64,000 nucleotides of DNA from Acrocarpospora corrugata (GTDB lineage: Bacteria > Actinomycetota > Actinomycetes > Streptosporangiales > Streptosporangiaceae): assembly GCF_009687845.1 (NCBI RefSeq), contig NZ_BLAD01000074.1:1-64000 (forward strand), given 5' to 3'. Positions within the stretch are counted from its first letter, which is position 1. Every line of letters begins with the position of its first letter. Below, piece after piece: positions 10,022 through 18,048 of the stretch. The notes beneath the pieces are model-generated. The model was not told the DNA's origin and did no database searches. It worked only from the letters and a program-made list of their open reading frames with translations. Made by a program: the position numbers and the translations under genes.

Positions 10022-10045
10022 CCGGGAGTGAAATATCATTCCCGG
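10022..10045. promoter_or_regulatory. 24-bp operator-like inverted repeat
   Basis: Ten-base arms ccgggagtga (10022-10031) and tcattcccgg (10036-10045) around a 4-nt AT centre, with one mismatch between the arms. It lies in the divergent region between the Pls-type synthetase and the lipoprotein gene, in a locally AT-rich patch. A dimeric regulator could control both directions. No regulator gene is adjacent. Confidence 0.6.
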
Positions 10046-10127
10046 TACGCCCGATATATGCCCGTAAAATTACTAATAGGCGTTATTGTGGAGTGAACCT
10101 TGCTGGGGTGGGCTGCGTATCTCGAGT

Positions 10128-10607
10128 GTGTTGACAAGTACGCGCCAGATCGCGCTCGCCTTATCGGCAATCGCACTGCTGTCCACCGTGGCCTGCTCAG
10201 GGAGCGAGCCCGGCGGTGAGACGGCCACCGGCACCGGGGAGACCGTCCTCGGCCCGCCCCCCACCGTCGAGCAGCTCTCCGCCAAGGTCGGCTGCACGCC
10301 GGACATCCAGGTGGACGCGGAGGACCTGCGCACCGGCGCCTGCAAGACCGACGTCGGCCAGTTCTTCGTGAACACCTTCGCCACCCAGAAGCTCAAGGAC
10401 GAGTGGATGGACCAGGCCCCCGAGTACAACCCGCACCTGGTCGGGAACCTCTGGACGGTGCTGGCGGAACGTCCCGTCCTGGACGCGCTCAAGGTCAAGC
10501 TCGGCGGCGACCTGCACCTCAGCGACCACCGGGTGAAGAGCGCCGCCCCGGCCGACCCGGCCGCGGACCCGGCCGCCGACACCGGCGCGGACGCGGGCGG
10601 CTACTAA
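10128..10607 (+). CDS. Putative lipoprotein of unknown function
   Basis: About 159 residues from GTG 10128 (MLTSTRQIALALSAIALL). A signal peptide is followed by the lipobox STVAC-SG, so the mature protein should be lipid-anchored outside the membrane. The mature part has two further cysteines ('VGCTPDIQ', 'TGACKTD') that could pair, and ends in an acidic Ala-Asp-Pro repeat (PADPAADPAADTGADAGGY). A longer frame begins at TTG 10086, but 10128 puts the charged N-terminus and hydrophobic core in the right register. Divergent from pls and upstream of the TSUP exporter. Family not recognised. Confidence 0.7.
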   Translation: MLTSTRQIALALSAIALLSTVACSGSEPGGETATGTGETVLGPPPTVEQLSAKVGCTPDIQVDAEDLRTGACKTDVGQFFVNTFATQKLKDEWMDQAPEYNPHLVGNLWTVLAERPVLDALKVKLGGDLHLSDHRVKSAAPADPAADPAADTGADAGGY

Positions 10608-10656
10608 CCCGGGGGGCCGGTGACACCCATCCCTACCGCTGTGGTTGGGTTTCCGG

Positions 10657-11388
10657 GTGGTCATCGGGGAATTTCTGGGACTTGCCGCCGCGGGCGTGCT
10701 GGCCGGGCTGCTGAGCACGGTCGTCAGCATCGCGTCGATCGCCTCCTACCCGGCGCTGCTGGCCATCGGCCTCCCGCCGCTGGCCGCCAACGTCACCAAC
10801 ACCTTCGCCCTGCTGTTCACCGGACTAGGTGCGGCGGCGGGGTCCCGGCCCGAACTGTCCGGGCAGGGACCGCTGCTGCGCCGGCTAGGCGTGGCCGCCG
10901 CCCTCGGGGGTGCGGCGGGCGCGGCACTTCTGCTGGTCACACCGCCGCGCGTGTTCGAGTACGTCGCGCCGGTGCTGATCGCGGCCGCCGCCCTGCTGCT
11001 GCTCCGCGCCCCCCACCCGCGCCCCCGGGCGGGCCTGGCGGTACATCTGTCGGTGTTCGCGGTGGCGGTCTACACCGGCTACTTCGGCGCGGCCGGGGGC
11101 GTCATCATGTTCGCGGTGCTCACGGCCGCGCTGGACCAGCTCCCCGCCCGGGTCAACGCGGTCAAGAACGTGCTGGGCCTGTTCGCGAACGCGGTGGCCG
11201 CGCTCGGCTTCGCCCTGTTCGGGCCGGTCGACTGGTCGGCGGCGCTGCCGCTCGCCCTCGGCCTGCTGCTCGGCGGCCGGCTCGGCCCCCCGGTGGTCCG
11301 CCGCCTGCCCGGCCAGAGCCTGCGCCTGCTCGCCGCCGGCTGCGGCCTGCTGGTCGCGGCCGTCCTCGGCTACCAGACCTACGTCTGA
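10657..11388 (+). CDS. TSUP (TauE/SafE) family membrane transporter
   Basis: About 243 residues with seven or eight transmembrane segments and the family's duplicated pattern: 'IGEFLGLAAAGVLAGLLSTVVSIASIASYPALLAIGL' in the first half and 'YTGYFGAAGGVIMFAVLTAAL' in the second, with the conserved 'VNAVKNVLGLFANAVAAL' helix. TSUP proteins move small sulfur- or carbon-containing anions such as sulfite, sulfoacetate or thiosulfate. GTG 10657 is preferred because a G-rich ggttggg lies upstream; TTG 10645 is the alternative. Substrate cannot be inferred here because no sulfur genes are adjacent. It converges on the PTS operon across a shared hairpin. Confidence 0.83.
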   Translation: MVIGEFLGLAAAGVLAGLLSTVVSIASIASYPALLAIGLPPLAANVTNTFALLFTGLGAAAGSRPELSGQGPLLRRLGVAAALGGAAGAALLLVTPPRVFEYVAPVLIAAAALLLLRAPHPRPRAGLAVHLSVFAVAVYTGYFGAAGGVIMFAVLTAALDQLPARVNAVKNVLGLFANAVAALGFALFGPVDWSAALPLALGLLLGGRLGPPVVRRLPGQSLRLLAAGCGLLVAAVLGYQTYV

Positions 11389-11403
11389 CGCCGGATGATC
11401 GCC

Positions 11404-11431
11404 CGCGGCCGGATTCCTCGATCCGGCCGCG
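11404..11431. terminator. Bidirectional terminator hairpin
   Basis: Perfect 11-bp stem cgcggccggat / atccggccgcg with a 6-nt loop between the convergent TSUP and ptsH genes. It can serve both transcripts. Confidence 0.75.
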
Positions 11432-11441
11432 TAAACCGTAC

Positions 11442-11711
11442 TCAGGCGTCCAGGTCGGTGGCCAGTAAGGTCGCCAGTTCGTCCAGCGCGGCCTCCGCGC
11501 CGGGTCCGTCGGCCTGGAGGGTCACCTCGCTGCCGTGGGTCGCGCCCAGGGTCAGCACCGACAGCATGCTGTTGGCCGGGACCGCCCGCCCCGACGATCC
11601 CAGCCGGATCGTCACCGGCACGCCCTGGCGGGCGGCGGCCTCCACGAACAGCTTCGCGGGCCTGGCGTGCAGGCCGGTCGCCGACGCGATCGTCACAGTC
11701 CTCTCCGGCAT
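11442..11711 (-). CDS. ptsH: HPr phosphocarrier protein
   Basis: 89 residues, the normal HPr size. The active-site histidine lies in 'TGLHARPAKLFVEAA', and the Ser regulatory-site region reads 'SVLTLGATHGSEVTL'. HPr passes phosphate from Enzyme I to EIIA. It is the last gene of the PTS operon, 12 bp after the zinc dehydrogenase. Enzyme I is not in the window. Because this HPr is embedded in a sugar-specific operon, it may be a dedicated copy. Confidence 0.92.
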   Translation of the reverse strand: MPERTVTIASATGLHARPAKLFVEAAARQGVPVTIRLGSSGRAVPANSMLSVLTLGATHGSEVTLQADGPGAEAALDELATLLATDLDA

Positions 11712-11723
11712 GGCTCTCCGTTC

Positions 11724-12749
11724 TCAGGGTTCGATCGTGACTTTGATGGCCGCGCCGCGCGCGACCGTGTCGATCGCGGCCAGCACGTCGGGCAGCGGCA
11801 GCCGCTCGGTGATCAGGTCGGCGACCGGGACCGCGCCGGTGGCGATCAGCTCCAGCGCGCGGGCGTTGTGGGCCGGGCTGGAGCCGTTCGCGCCGACGAT
11901 CGTCAGCTCCCGGTAGTGCACCAGGTTGGAGTCGCAGGAGATGATCGGATTGTCCTTGGGCAGGCCGCCGAAGAAGCTGATCCGGCCCTGCCTGGCGGCC
12001 ATCCTGATCGCCTGCTCCTGGGCCGCCCCCGCCGCCGCGGCGGTGATGACCACGTCCGCGCCGCGGCCGTCGGTCAGCTTGGCGACCTGCTCCTCGACCT
12101 CGGCGTGGATGGCCGCGTCGGGGCGGACCAGGGCGGCGGCCACGGCGAGGCGGTCCGGGTTGATGTCGGCCAGGAACACCCGGGCGGCGCCCCTGGCCCG
12201 CGCCAGCCGTACGTGCAGGCAGCCGATCGGGCCGGAGCCCATCACGACCACGTCGTCGCCGGGGCCCACCCTGGCCAGCTCCTGGCCGTTGAGCACGCAG
12301 GCCAGCGGCTCGGCCACCGACGCCTCGGCGAAGCCGACCCCGGCCGGGATCCGGTTCAGGCCGTCCACCGCGAGGACCTTGGCCGGGACGACCATGTACT
12401 CGGCGAAGCCGCCGTCGTAGTGGTAGCCCATCGACTCCTGGTTCGGGCAGACCGTCATCCGGCCGCGCCGGCACTCCGCGCACCGCCCGCACGGGATCGC
12501 GGCGATCACCTGCACCCGGTCGCCCGCCGACCAGCCGGGGGCCGCCGACTCCACGACCTCCCCGGCGATCTCGTGGCCCATCACCCGGGGCGGGTCGATG
12601 TGGTGGTGGCCGTGCTTGTAGATCTTGACGTCGGTGCCGCAGGTGGAGCAGTTGCGTACCCGGATCTTGACCTCGCCGGGACCGGCCACCGGCTCGGGCG
12701 CGTCCTCGATCCTGAGGTCGCCGGGGGCGTGGAAACGGGCGACCTTCAC
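11724..12749 (-). CDS. Zinc-dependent medium-chain dehydrogenase, polyol type
   Basis: 341 residues from GTG 12749. The catalytic zinc ligands are visible ('STCGTDVKIYKHGHHHI...GHEIAGEVV'), as is the structural zinc cluster 'IPCGRCAECRRGRMTVCPN' and the nucleotide-binding 'VVVMGSGPIGCLHVRLA'. The family oxidises polyols or their phosphates with NAD(P). In this PTS operon it probably oxidises the phosphorylated sugar alcohol, comparable to GatD (galactitol-1-phosphate 5-dehydrogenase) rather than MtlD, which belongs to an unrelated long-chain family. It overlaps the EIIA gene by 4 bp (GTGA). The exact substrate is inference. Confidence 0.85.
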   Translation of the reverse strand: MKVARFHAPGDLRIEDAPEPVAGPGEVKIRVRNCSTCGTDVKIYKHGHHHIDPPRVMGHEIAGEVVESAAPGWSAGDRVQVIAAIPCGRCAECRRGRMTVCPNQESMGYHYDGGFAEYMVVPAKVLAVDGLNRIPAGVGFAEASVAEPLACVLNGQELARVGPGDDVVVMGSGPIGCLHVRLARARGAARVFLADINPDRLAVAAALVRPDAAIHAEVEEQVAKLTDGRGADVVITAAAAGAAQEQAIRMAARQGRISFFGGLPKDNPIISCDSNLVHYRELTIVGANGSSPAHNARALELIATGAVPVADLITERLPLPDVLAAIDTVARGAAIKVTIEP

Positions 12750-13180
12750 GCGGCACCGCCCAGGATCGCGATGACCTCGTCGGCCTCGCCGCTCTCCCGC
12801 AGCACCCTGGCCCGCTCCGGGTCGAGCAGGATCTCGGCCAGTTCGGCCAGCACCGCGACATGGCCGTCGCCGGTGGCCGCGATGCCGATGCAGATCGTCA
12901 CCCGCTCGCCGCCCCAGTCGACGCCGCCGGGGAAGCGCAGGAACGACAGCGCGTCCCGCAGCACCGCGTCCTTCCCGGCCAGCGTGCCGTGCGGGATCGC
13001 GACGCCCTCCCCGACATAGGTGGAGATCGACCGCTCCCGCTCCAGCATCGTCACCAGGTACGGCTCCCGCACCGCGCCCACCGCCAGCAGCGCCTGCCCG
13101 CACTGCCGGATGGCGTCCTCCCGGTCGGCGGCCACCGCTTCCAGGCGCACCGCCCGCCGGTCCAGCACGGCCTCAGTCAT
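12746..13180 (-). CDS. PTS mannitol/fructose-type EIIA component
   Basis: 144 residues. The phosphorylated histidine lies in 'STYVGEGVAIPHGTLAGKDAV', the EIIA-2 signature, and the C-terminal part ('AVLAELAEILLDPERARVL') matches the MtlF/FruA IIA fold. It takes phosphate from HPr and passes it to EIIB. It overlaps the EIIB gene by 8 bp and the dehydrogenase by 4 bp. Confidence 0.9.
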   Translation of the reverse strand: MTEAVLDRRAVRLEAVAADREDAIRQCGQALLAVGAVREPYLVTMLERERSISTYVGEGVAIPHGTLAGKDAVLRDALSFLRFPGGVDWGGERVTICIGIAATGDGHVAVLAELAEILLDPERARVLRESGEADEVIAILGGAA

Positions 13181-13481
13181 GAACGGTGCCGCCGTTCTTG
13201 ATCGTGGAGATCAGCCCGGTCACCGCAGGGTCGCCGATGAAGATCTGGAACGGGATCAGCACCGTGCCCGGCGCCGACGCCCTGGCCCTGGCCGCCAGTC
13301 CCGCGTGGCAGAGCACCACGTCGGCGTCGGCCGGGATGGAGTTGACCGGGATGTGCGTCACCACGATGTCGGTGCCCTTCAGCGCCTTGCGCAGCTGACC
13401 GGCCAGCATCACGCTGCTGCCCATGCCGGCGTCGCAGGCGACGATGATCTTGTGGATGTCCTTGCTCTCGATGCTCGCCAT
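13173..13481 (-). CDS. PTS mannitol-type EIIB component
   Basis: 102 residues. The phosphocysteine loop is 'IIVACDAGMGSSVMLAGQLRKAL', the classic EIIB mannitol/galactitol motif. It is a free-standing domain, whereas in Escherichia coli MtlA it is fused to EIIC. Four bases separate it from the EIIC gene. The short C-terminal 'GLISTIKNGGTVHD' completes the domain. Confidence 0.9.
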   Translation of the reverse strand: MASIESKDIHKIIVACDAGMGSSVMLAGQLRKALKGTDIVVTHIPVNSIPADADVVLCHAGLAARARASAPGTVLIPFQIFIGDPAVTGLISTIKNGGTVHD

Positions 13482-13485
13482 CGAT

Positions 13486-14595
13486 CTATGCCTCCGATTT
13501 CACGGGAGTGCTCTCCTCGGTGGGGGTCTCCGGCTCGTCTTCCGCCTTCTCGCCGCGGCCGAAGCCCAGCAGCACCGCCGCCACGGCGAACGACACGGCC
13601 GTCGCGACCAGGATGCCGAGCAGTACGCCGAACCAGCCGCCCTTCGGCGTCACCGCCAGGTAGGCGAAGATACTGCCCGGCGACGGCGTGGCCACCAGAC
13701 CCGCGCCGGTCACCAGGAAGGTGAGCACGCCGGACGCGCCGCCCGCGATGACCGCCAGGATCAGGCGCGGCTTCATCAGCACGTACGGGAAGTAGATCTC
13801 GTGGATGCCGCCCAGGAAGTGGATCACGATCGCGGCGGGCGTGGTGGGACGCAGCGAACGCGGGCCGAACAGCATGTACGCCAGCAGCAGGCCCAGGCCG
13901 GGCCCCGGGTTGCTCTCCAGCATGAACAGGATGGACTTGCCGGTCTCGGCGGCCTGCGCCACCCCGAGCGGCCCGAGCACCCCGTGGTTGATCGCGTTGT
14001 TGAGGAACAGCACCTTGGCGGGTTCGATCAGCAGCGACACCAGTGGCAGCAGTTGCTGCCCGATCAGCCAGTCGACTATCTCGCTGGCCCGCGCGGTCAG
14101 CCACTCGACCACGGGCCCGATGGCGAACACCCCGGCGATCGCCATCGCGCCGCCGATGATGCCGGCGGTGAAGTTGTCCACCAGCATCTCGAACCCGGCC
14201 CTGGTCCGCTCCTCGGTGTACGCGTCCACGTACTTCAGGATCAGCGCGGTCAGCGGGCCCATGATCATGGCGCCCAGGAACATCGGCACGTCGGCGCCGA
14301 CGATCACGCCCATGGTCGCGACCGCGCCGACCACCGCGCCGCGCTGGCCGTGCACCATCCGGCCGCCGGTGTAGCCGATCAGGATGGGCAGCAGGAAGGT
14401 GATCATCGGGCCGACCAACTCGGCCAGCTGCTCGTTCGGCAGCCATCCGGTCGGGATGAACAGTGCCGTGATCAGGCCCCACGCGATGAACGCGCCGATG
14501 TTCGGCATGATCATCCCGGCCAGGTGGCCGCCGAGGCGCTGGATGGTGGCTTTGACGCCGGTCCCTTGGACCGCTGGGGTGTAATCGGTCGTCAT
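13486..14595 (-). CDS. PTS mannitol-type EIIC permease
   Basis: 369 residues, multi-spanning. 'GGHLAGMIMPNIGAFIAWGLITALF' at the N-terminus, 'VNEQLAELVGPMI'-like loops, and the substrate-site region 'INHGVLGPLG...ILFMLESNPGPGLG' and 'FLGGIHEIYFPYVLMKPRLI' are characteristic of MtlA IIC. The C-terminal 30 residues are an acidic soluble tail where E. coli MtlA continues into IIB. It transports and phosphorylates a hexitol or related polyol together with EIIB and EIIA. Confidence 0.9.
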   Translation of the reverse strand: MTTDYTPAVQGTGVKATIQRLGGHLAGMIMPNIGAFIAWGLITALFIPTGWLPNEQLAELVGPMITFLLPILIGYTGGRMVHGQRGAVVGAVATMGVIVGADVPMFLGAMIMGPLTALILKYVDAYTEERTRAGFEMLVDNFTAGIIGGAMAIAGVFAIGPVVEWLTARASEIVDWLIGQQLLPLVSLLIEPAKVLFLNNAINHGVLGPLGVAQAAETGKSILFMLESNPGPGLGLLLAYMLFGPRSLRPTTPAAIVIHFLGGIHEIYFPYVLMKPRLILAVIAGGASGVLTFLVTGAGLVATPSPGSIFAYLAVTPKGGWFGVLLGILVATAVSFAVAAVLLGFGRGEKAEDEPETPTEESTPVKSEA

Positions 14596-14638
14596 GTTCT
14601 GACGCTCCTTCGGGGTGGGGGGTGGAAACGTGCCGCTG

Positions 14639-15619
14639 TCAGCCCCCGGACCGGAGCGGCTGGGCGAGGTGGGGTTCGTGGGCGTCCTGGAGCCGCAGCT
14701 CCCGGACCTGGACCTGGTCGCGTCTGATGTCGGCGGCGAGCGGCATCCGGCTGCCCGGTAATCCGACCGCCGCCGTCGCCCAGGCGAGGGCTTCGGCCAG
14801 CGCCGCCCCGCCCGCCGCCGGGCCGCCGCCCGCCAGCAGGCCGGCCAGCATCGCGTCGCCGGCGCCGACCGTGCTGCGGGGTTCGGGGACGGGGGCGTAG
14901 CCGTACCAGCCGCGGGGGTGTCCTTCGCCGGTCAGCAGGATCGCGCCGTCCGGGCCGAGGCTGGCCAGCACGGCGCGGGCGCCGCGCTCGCGCAGGCTCA
15001 GGGCGGCCTCGACGGCGTCGCCCACCGAGGCGATCGGCCGGCCGGTCGCCTCGGTCAGTTCCTCCCGGTTGGGTTTGACCAGCGCGGGGGCGGCGGCGAT
15101 CGCGGCGGACAGGGCCGGGCCGCTGGTGTCCACCGCGACCAGGATCCCGGCGGCGGCGAAACGGGCGCACAGCTGGGCGTACACGTCGGTGGGCACGCCC
15201 GGCGGGAGGCTGCCGGAGGCGACCACCCAGTCGGCGGAATGGGCCGCTTTGAGTACGGCGTCCGCGACCGCGTCCAGCTCCGCCGGGGACAGCGCGGTGC
15301 CCGGTTCGTTGATCTTGGTCACCGTGCCGTCCGGCTCGGCGATCGTCACGTTCGACCGGGTCGACCCGGCCACCGGGACGGTGATCATGTCCAGGCCCTC
15401 GGTGAACAGCAACTCCACCAGGCGCCGGCCCTCGTCCCCGCCGTACGGGATGACCGCGCACGAGGCGACCCCGTTGGCCAGCAGCGCGCGCGACACGTTG
15501 ACGCCCTTCCCGCCCGGGTCGAGATGGGCGGTCGCGGCCCGGATGACCGCGCCCCGGGTGAGCGACTCGACCTCGATGGTGCGATCCAGGCTCGGATTGA
15601 GGGTCAGGGTGAGGATCAT
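14639..15619 (-). CDS. PfkB-family sugar-phosphate kinase (1-phosphofructokinase/tagatose-6-phosphate kinase type)
   Basis: 326 residues from ATG 15619. It begins 'MILTLTLNPSLDRTI', the hallmark of the FruK/LacC branch, has 'HLDPGGKGVNVSRAL' (PfkB signature 1) and ends with the anion-hole/base motif 'STVGAGDAMLAGLLAG'. It phosphorylates a ketose monophosphate to the bisphosphate. Placed between the DeoR regulator and EIIC. The product of the dehydrogenase could be its substrate. No aldolase is adjacent. Fructose-1-phosphate and tagatose-6-phosphate cannot be distinguished here. Confidence 0.88.
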   Translation of the reverse strand: MILTLTLNPSLDRTIEVESLTRGAVIRAATAHLDPGGKGVNVSRALLANGVASCAVIPYGGDEGRRLVELLFTEGLDMITVPVAGSTRSNVTIAEPDGTVTKINEPGTALSPAELDAVADAVLKAAHSADWVVASGSLPPGVPTDVYAQLCARFAAAGILVAVDTSGPALSAAIAAAPALVKPNREELTEATGRPIASVGDAVEAALSLRERGARAVLASLGPDGAILLTGEGHPRGWYGYAPVPEPRSTVGAGDAMLAGLLAGGGPAAGGAALAEALAWATAAVGLPGSRMPLAADIRRDQVQVRELRLQDAHEPHLAQPLRSGG

Positions 15620-15624
15620 GGCCG

Positions 15625-16386
15625 TCAGGCCCGGATCACTTCGGGGCCGGCCGCGGCCAGGTCGGCGGCGAGGCCGCTGTCCAGGCCGGTGTCGGTGATC
15701 ACCATGTCGATGTCGGCCAGCGTGGCGAACCTGGCCAGGTAGCTGTTGGCGAACTTGGTGTGATCGGCCAGCAGCACGGTCCGGTGCGCCGCGCCGATCA
15801 TCGCGCGCTTGATCGCGGCCTCGGCCGGGTCGGGCGTGGTCAGCCCCCGGTTCACGGTGCACCCGTTCGCGGCCATGAAGGCCACGTCCACGTGCAGGTT
15901 GTCGAGCGGGCGCAGCGCCCAGTCGTCGACGGTGGCGATGGTACGGCCGCGCACCCGGCCGCCGAGCATGATCACCGACAGGTTGCCGCGGGTGGCCAGC
16001 ACGGTGGCCAGCGGCGGCGAGTTGACGATGACCGTGAGCTCCCGGTCGGTCGGCAGCACCTGGGCCAGGCGGCCGGTCGTCGACCCCGCGTCGATGATGA
16101 TCGCGCCGTCCTGGGGGAGCTCGGCCAGGGCCGCCTTGGCGATCCGCTCCTTCTCGGCGGTCATCACCTCGTCCCTGGCGGCCAGCGCCGGTTCGAAGCC
16201 CAGCCGCTCCACCGGGATCGCGCCGCCGTGCACCCGGCGCAGCAGCCCGGCCCGCTCCAGCGCGGTCAGATCCCGCCGGATGGTCTCGGTGGTGACCAGA
16301 AGCTCCTCGGCCAGCGTGACCACGTCCACCCGCCCCGCCACCCGGGCCCGGCGCAGGATCTCCTGCTGCCGCTCCTCCGCGTACAC
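15625..16386 (-). CDS. DeoR/GlpR-family transcriptional regulator of the PTS operon
   Basis: 253 residues from GTG 16386. The N-terminal winged helix is 'RQQEILRRARVAGRVDVVTLAEELLVTTETIRRDLTALERAGLLRRVHGGA', followed by the DeoR effector domain with 'IDAGSTTGRLAQVL' and 'ADHTKFANSYLARFATL'. Such repressors sense a sugar phosphate. It is the first gene of the operon, so it probably autoregulates together with the kinase and PTS genes. Five bases separate it from the kinase. ATG/GTG choice is uncertain because the ribosome site is weak (GGCGGTGA). Confidence 0.87.
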   Translation of the reverse strand: MYAEERQQEILRRARVAGRVDVVTLAEELLVTTETIRRDLTALERAGLLRRVHGGAIPVERLGFEPALAARDEVMTAEKERIAKAALAELPQDGAIIIDAGSTTGRLAQVLPTDRELTVIVNSPPLATVLATRGNLSVIMLGGRVRGRTIATVDDWALRPLDNLHVDVAFMAANGCTVNRGLTTPDPAEAAIKRAMIGAAHRTVLLADHTKFANSYLARFATLADIDMVITDTGLDSGLAADLAAAGPEVIRA

Positions 16387-16445
16387 GATGTTGATTCACC
16401 GCCGTTTCCATTTGGTTTCATCTTTATTTATACCCGTATGTGTTG
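16387..16445 (-). promoter_or_regulatory. Promoter/operator region of the PTS operon
   Basis: An AT-rich patch in an otherwise GC-rich region. Reading the minus strand there is a TATAAA-like box and then two direct repeats TGAAAC and TGGAAAC, separated by CAAA. DeoR-family operators are often short direct repeats of this kind, so this is the likely binding site of the adjacent regulator. Confidence 0.45.
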
Positions 16446-16472
16446 GACGTCAAGAGCGTACGGGCACAAGCC

Positions 16473-16507
16473 AGAGCCGCCGGCGACTCCTGGTCGCCGG
16501 CGGCTCT
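16473..16507 (-). terminator. Terminator hairpin after the DJ-1 gene
   Basis: Perfect 14-bp stem agagccgccggcga / tcgccggcggctct with a 7-nt loop, beginning 18 nt past the stop of the DJ-1/PfpI gene. Confidence 0.8.
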
Positions 16508-16524
16508 TGGGTGTTGCCTCCGAA

Positions 16525-17067
16525 CTACGCGAACGCCTCGATCGCCGCCTCGCCGAACGCCTTCAGGTCGTCCGGCATCCGGCTGGTGACCAGCGTCGAC
16601 GGGGCCGAGGTGCAGACCACGACCTCGCGGTCGTGCCAGGTCGCGCCCGCGTTGCGCAGGTCGGTCTGCAGGCTGGGCCACGACGTCATGGTGCGCCCCC
16701 GCACGACCTCGGCTTCGATGAGCGTCCACGGCGCGTGGCAGATCGCCGCGACGGGCTTGCCCATGTCGAAGAACGCCCGCACGAACCGGACCGCTTCGGG
16801 GCGGGTGCGCAGGTAGTCGGGGTTGGCGACACCGCCGGGCAGGACGAGGGCGTCGAACTGGGCGGCGTCGACCTGGTCCACGGTGGCGTCCACCGGGAAC
16901 GTGTCGCCTCGGTCGAGGTGGTTGAACGCCTGGATCCGGCCTTCCCGGGTGGAGATCAGCCGGGGTGTGCCCCCGGCGTTCATGATGGTCTGCCACGGTT
17001 CGGTCAACTCGACCTGCTCGACGCCCTCGGGCGCGGCGAGAAATGCGACGGTCTTGCCTTCGATCAT
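16525..17067 (-). CDS. DJ-1/PfpI-family protein (type 1 glutamine amidotransferase-like)
   Basis: 180 residues. The nucleophile elbow is 'KPVAAICHAPWTLIEA' with the reactive cysteine, and the conserved acidic residue is in 'KTVAFLAAPEGVEQVEL'; 'ALVLPGGVANPDYLR' is also typical. The YhbO/PfpI branch acts on glyoxal adducts or in general stress protection. Its start overlaps the stop of the XRE regulator by 4 bp (ATGA), so the two form an operon and the regulator probably controls it. A strong hairpin follows. Confidence 0.87.
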   Translation of the reverse strand: MIEGKTVAFLAAPEGVEQVELTEPWQTIMNAGGTPRLISTREGRIQAFNHLDRGDTFPVDATVDQVDAAQFDALVLPGGVANPDYLRTRPEAVRFVRAFFDMGKPVAAICHAPWTLIEAEVVRGRTMTSWPSLQTDLRNAGATWHDREVVVCTSAPSTLVTSRMPDDLKAFGEAAIEAFA

Positions 17068-17948
17068 GGCTGCCTCCCCTCTGAGCTGCTTGGACTCTTC
17101 CCCTGCCCGTTCTCCAGGGCCCTACTCGGGAGCGCGGCCAGCTTCTCCGCGGACGGGGAGCCGGTCGCGGCGGTGTAGACGAGGAGGTACAGATCGGGGT
17201 CCGCTGTCGGCGTGAAGGACTCCCAGTTGAGGGACATGGTGCCCACCGCCGGATGGCGGAAGCGCTTGGTGCCGTGCGTGCAGTACGTCACGTGATGGTC
17301 GGCCCAGCATCGGGCGAAATAGTCGGAACGCGCGAGCAGGTCGTCGACCAGCTCCTGCGGCCGCGAGTCGGTCGCGCGGCCCAGCGCGCTCCTGAGCCAG
17401 GCGGCGGAGTCGGCCGCGATCTGCTCCCAGTCCGGGAAGACGGTCCGCGCCCCGGGGTCGAGGAACGTCCAGCGGACCATGTTGCGCTCGGCGCGGGGCA
17501 TCGCCTCGAAGTCGTGGATGAGCATCTTGGCCGTCCGGTTGACGGCCACGACGTCCAGGACCCCGGTGACCAGGATCGCCGGCACGGGGTCGAGGATGTC
17601 CACCATCATCCGCAGCGCCGCCCGCGCGCGGATCGGCCCGGACGCCCAGGGCTCCGCCTCGTCGCCCGGCCGGGTCCTGATCAGCTCGCGCAGGTGGCGG
17701 CGTTCCTCCGAAGTCAGCCGCAGCACTCCGCCGACCGCGTCGAGCACCTGGTCGGACACGTTGCCGACCCGCCCTTGTTCCAGCCGGGTGTAGTAGTCCA
17801 CGCTGACCCCGGCGGCCAGCGCGAGCTCCTCGCGCCGCAACCCCGCCACCCGCCGGCCGTTCGCCCGCCACGGCAGCCCCACGTCCGGCGGGGTCAGCCG
17901 AGCCCTCCGGGACCGGAGGAACTCACCCAGCGCGTCCGAGCGCTTCAT
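17064..17948 (-). CDS. XRE-family regulator with MmyB-like ligand domain
   Basis: 294 residues. The N-terminal helix-turn-helix is 'LRREELALAAGVSVDYYTRLEQGRVGNVSDQVLDAVGGVL', followed by the MmyB-type domain ('ILDPVPAILVTGVLDVVAVNRTAKML' and 'WRSALGRATDSRPQELV'-like region) that binds a fatty-acid-like ligand in characterised members. Such regulators usually control an adjacent oxidoreductase or stress gene, here the DJ-1 protein in the same operon. The final 20 residues are a Ser/Gly-rich tail. Confidence 0.88.
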   Translation of the reverse strand: MKRSDALGEFLRSRRARLTPPDVGLPWRANGRRVAGLRREELALAAGVSVDYYTRLEQGRVGNVSDQVLDAVGGVLRLTSEERRHLRELIRTRPGDEAEPWASGPIRARAALRMMVDILDPVPAILVTGVLDVVAVNRTAKMLIHDFEAMPRAERNMVRWTFLDPGARTVFPDWEQIAADSAAWLRSALGRATDSRPQELVDDLLARSDYFARCWADHHVTYCTHGTKRFRHPAVGTMSLNWESFTPTADPDLYLLVYTAATGSPSAEKLAALPSRALENGQGKSPSSSEGRQP

Positions 17949-18005
17949 GTCCCTATTGTCGCATATGTCCAGGTAAAGCCATGGTCAATATCGCTTTGAG
18001 TCGTG

Positions 18006-18032
18006 CCGGGGGCTGTGAGTGACAGCCCCCGG
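18006..18032 (-). terminator. Terminator hairpin after the CBM2 gene
   Basis: Perfect 11-bp stem ccgggggctgt / acagcccccgg with a 5-nt loop, 16 nt past the stop codon of the CBM2 protein. Confidence 0.75.
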
Positions 18033-18048
18033 GGTGTCCGATTGGGGG

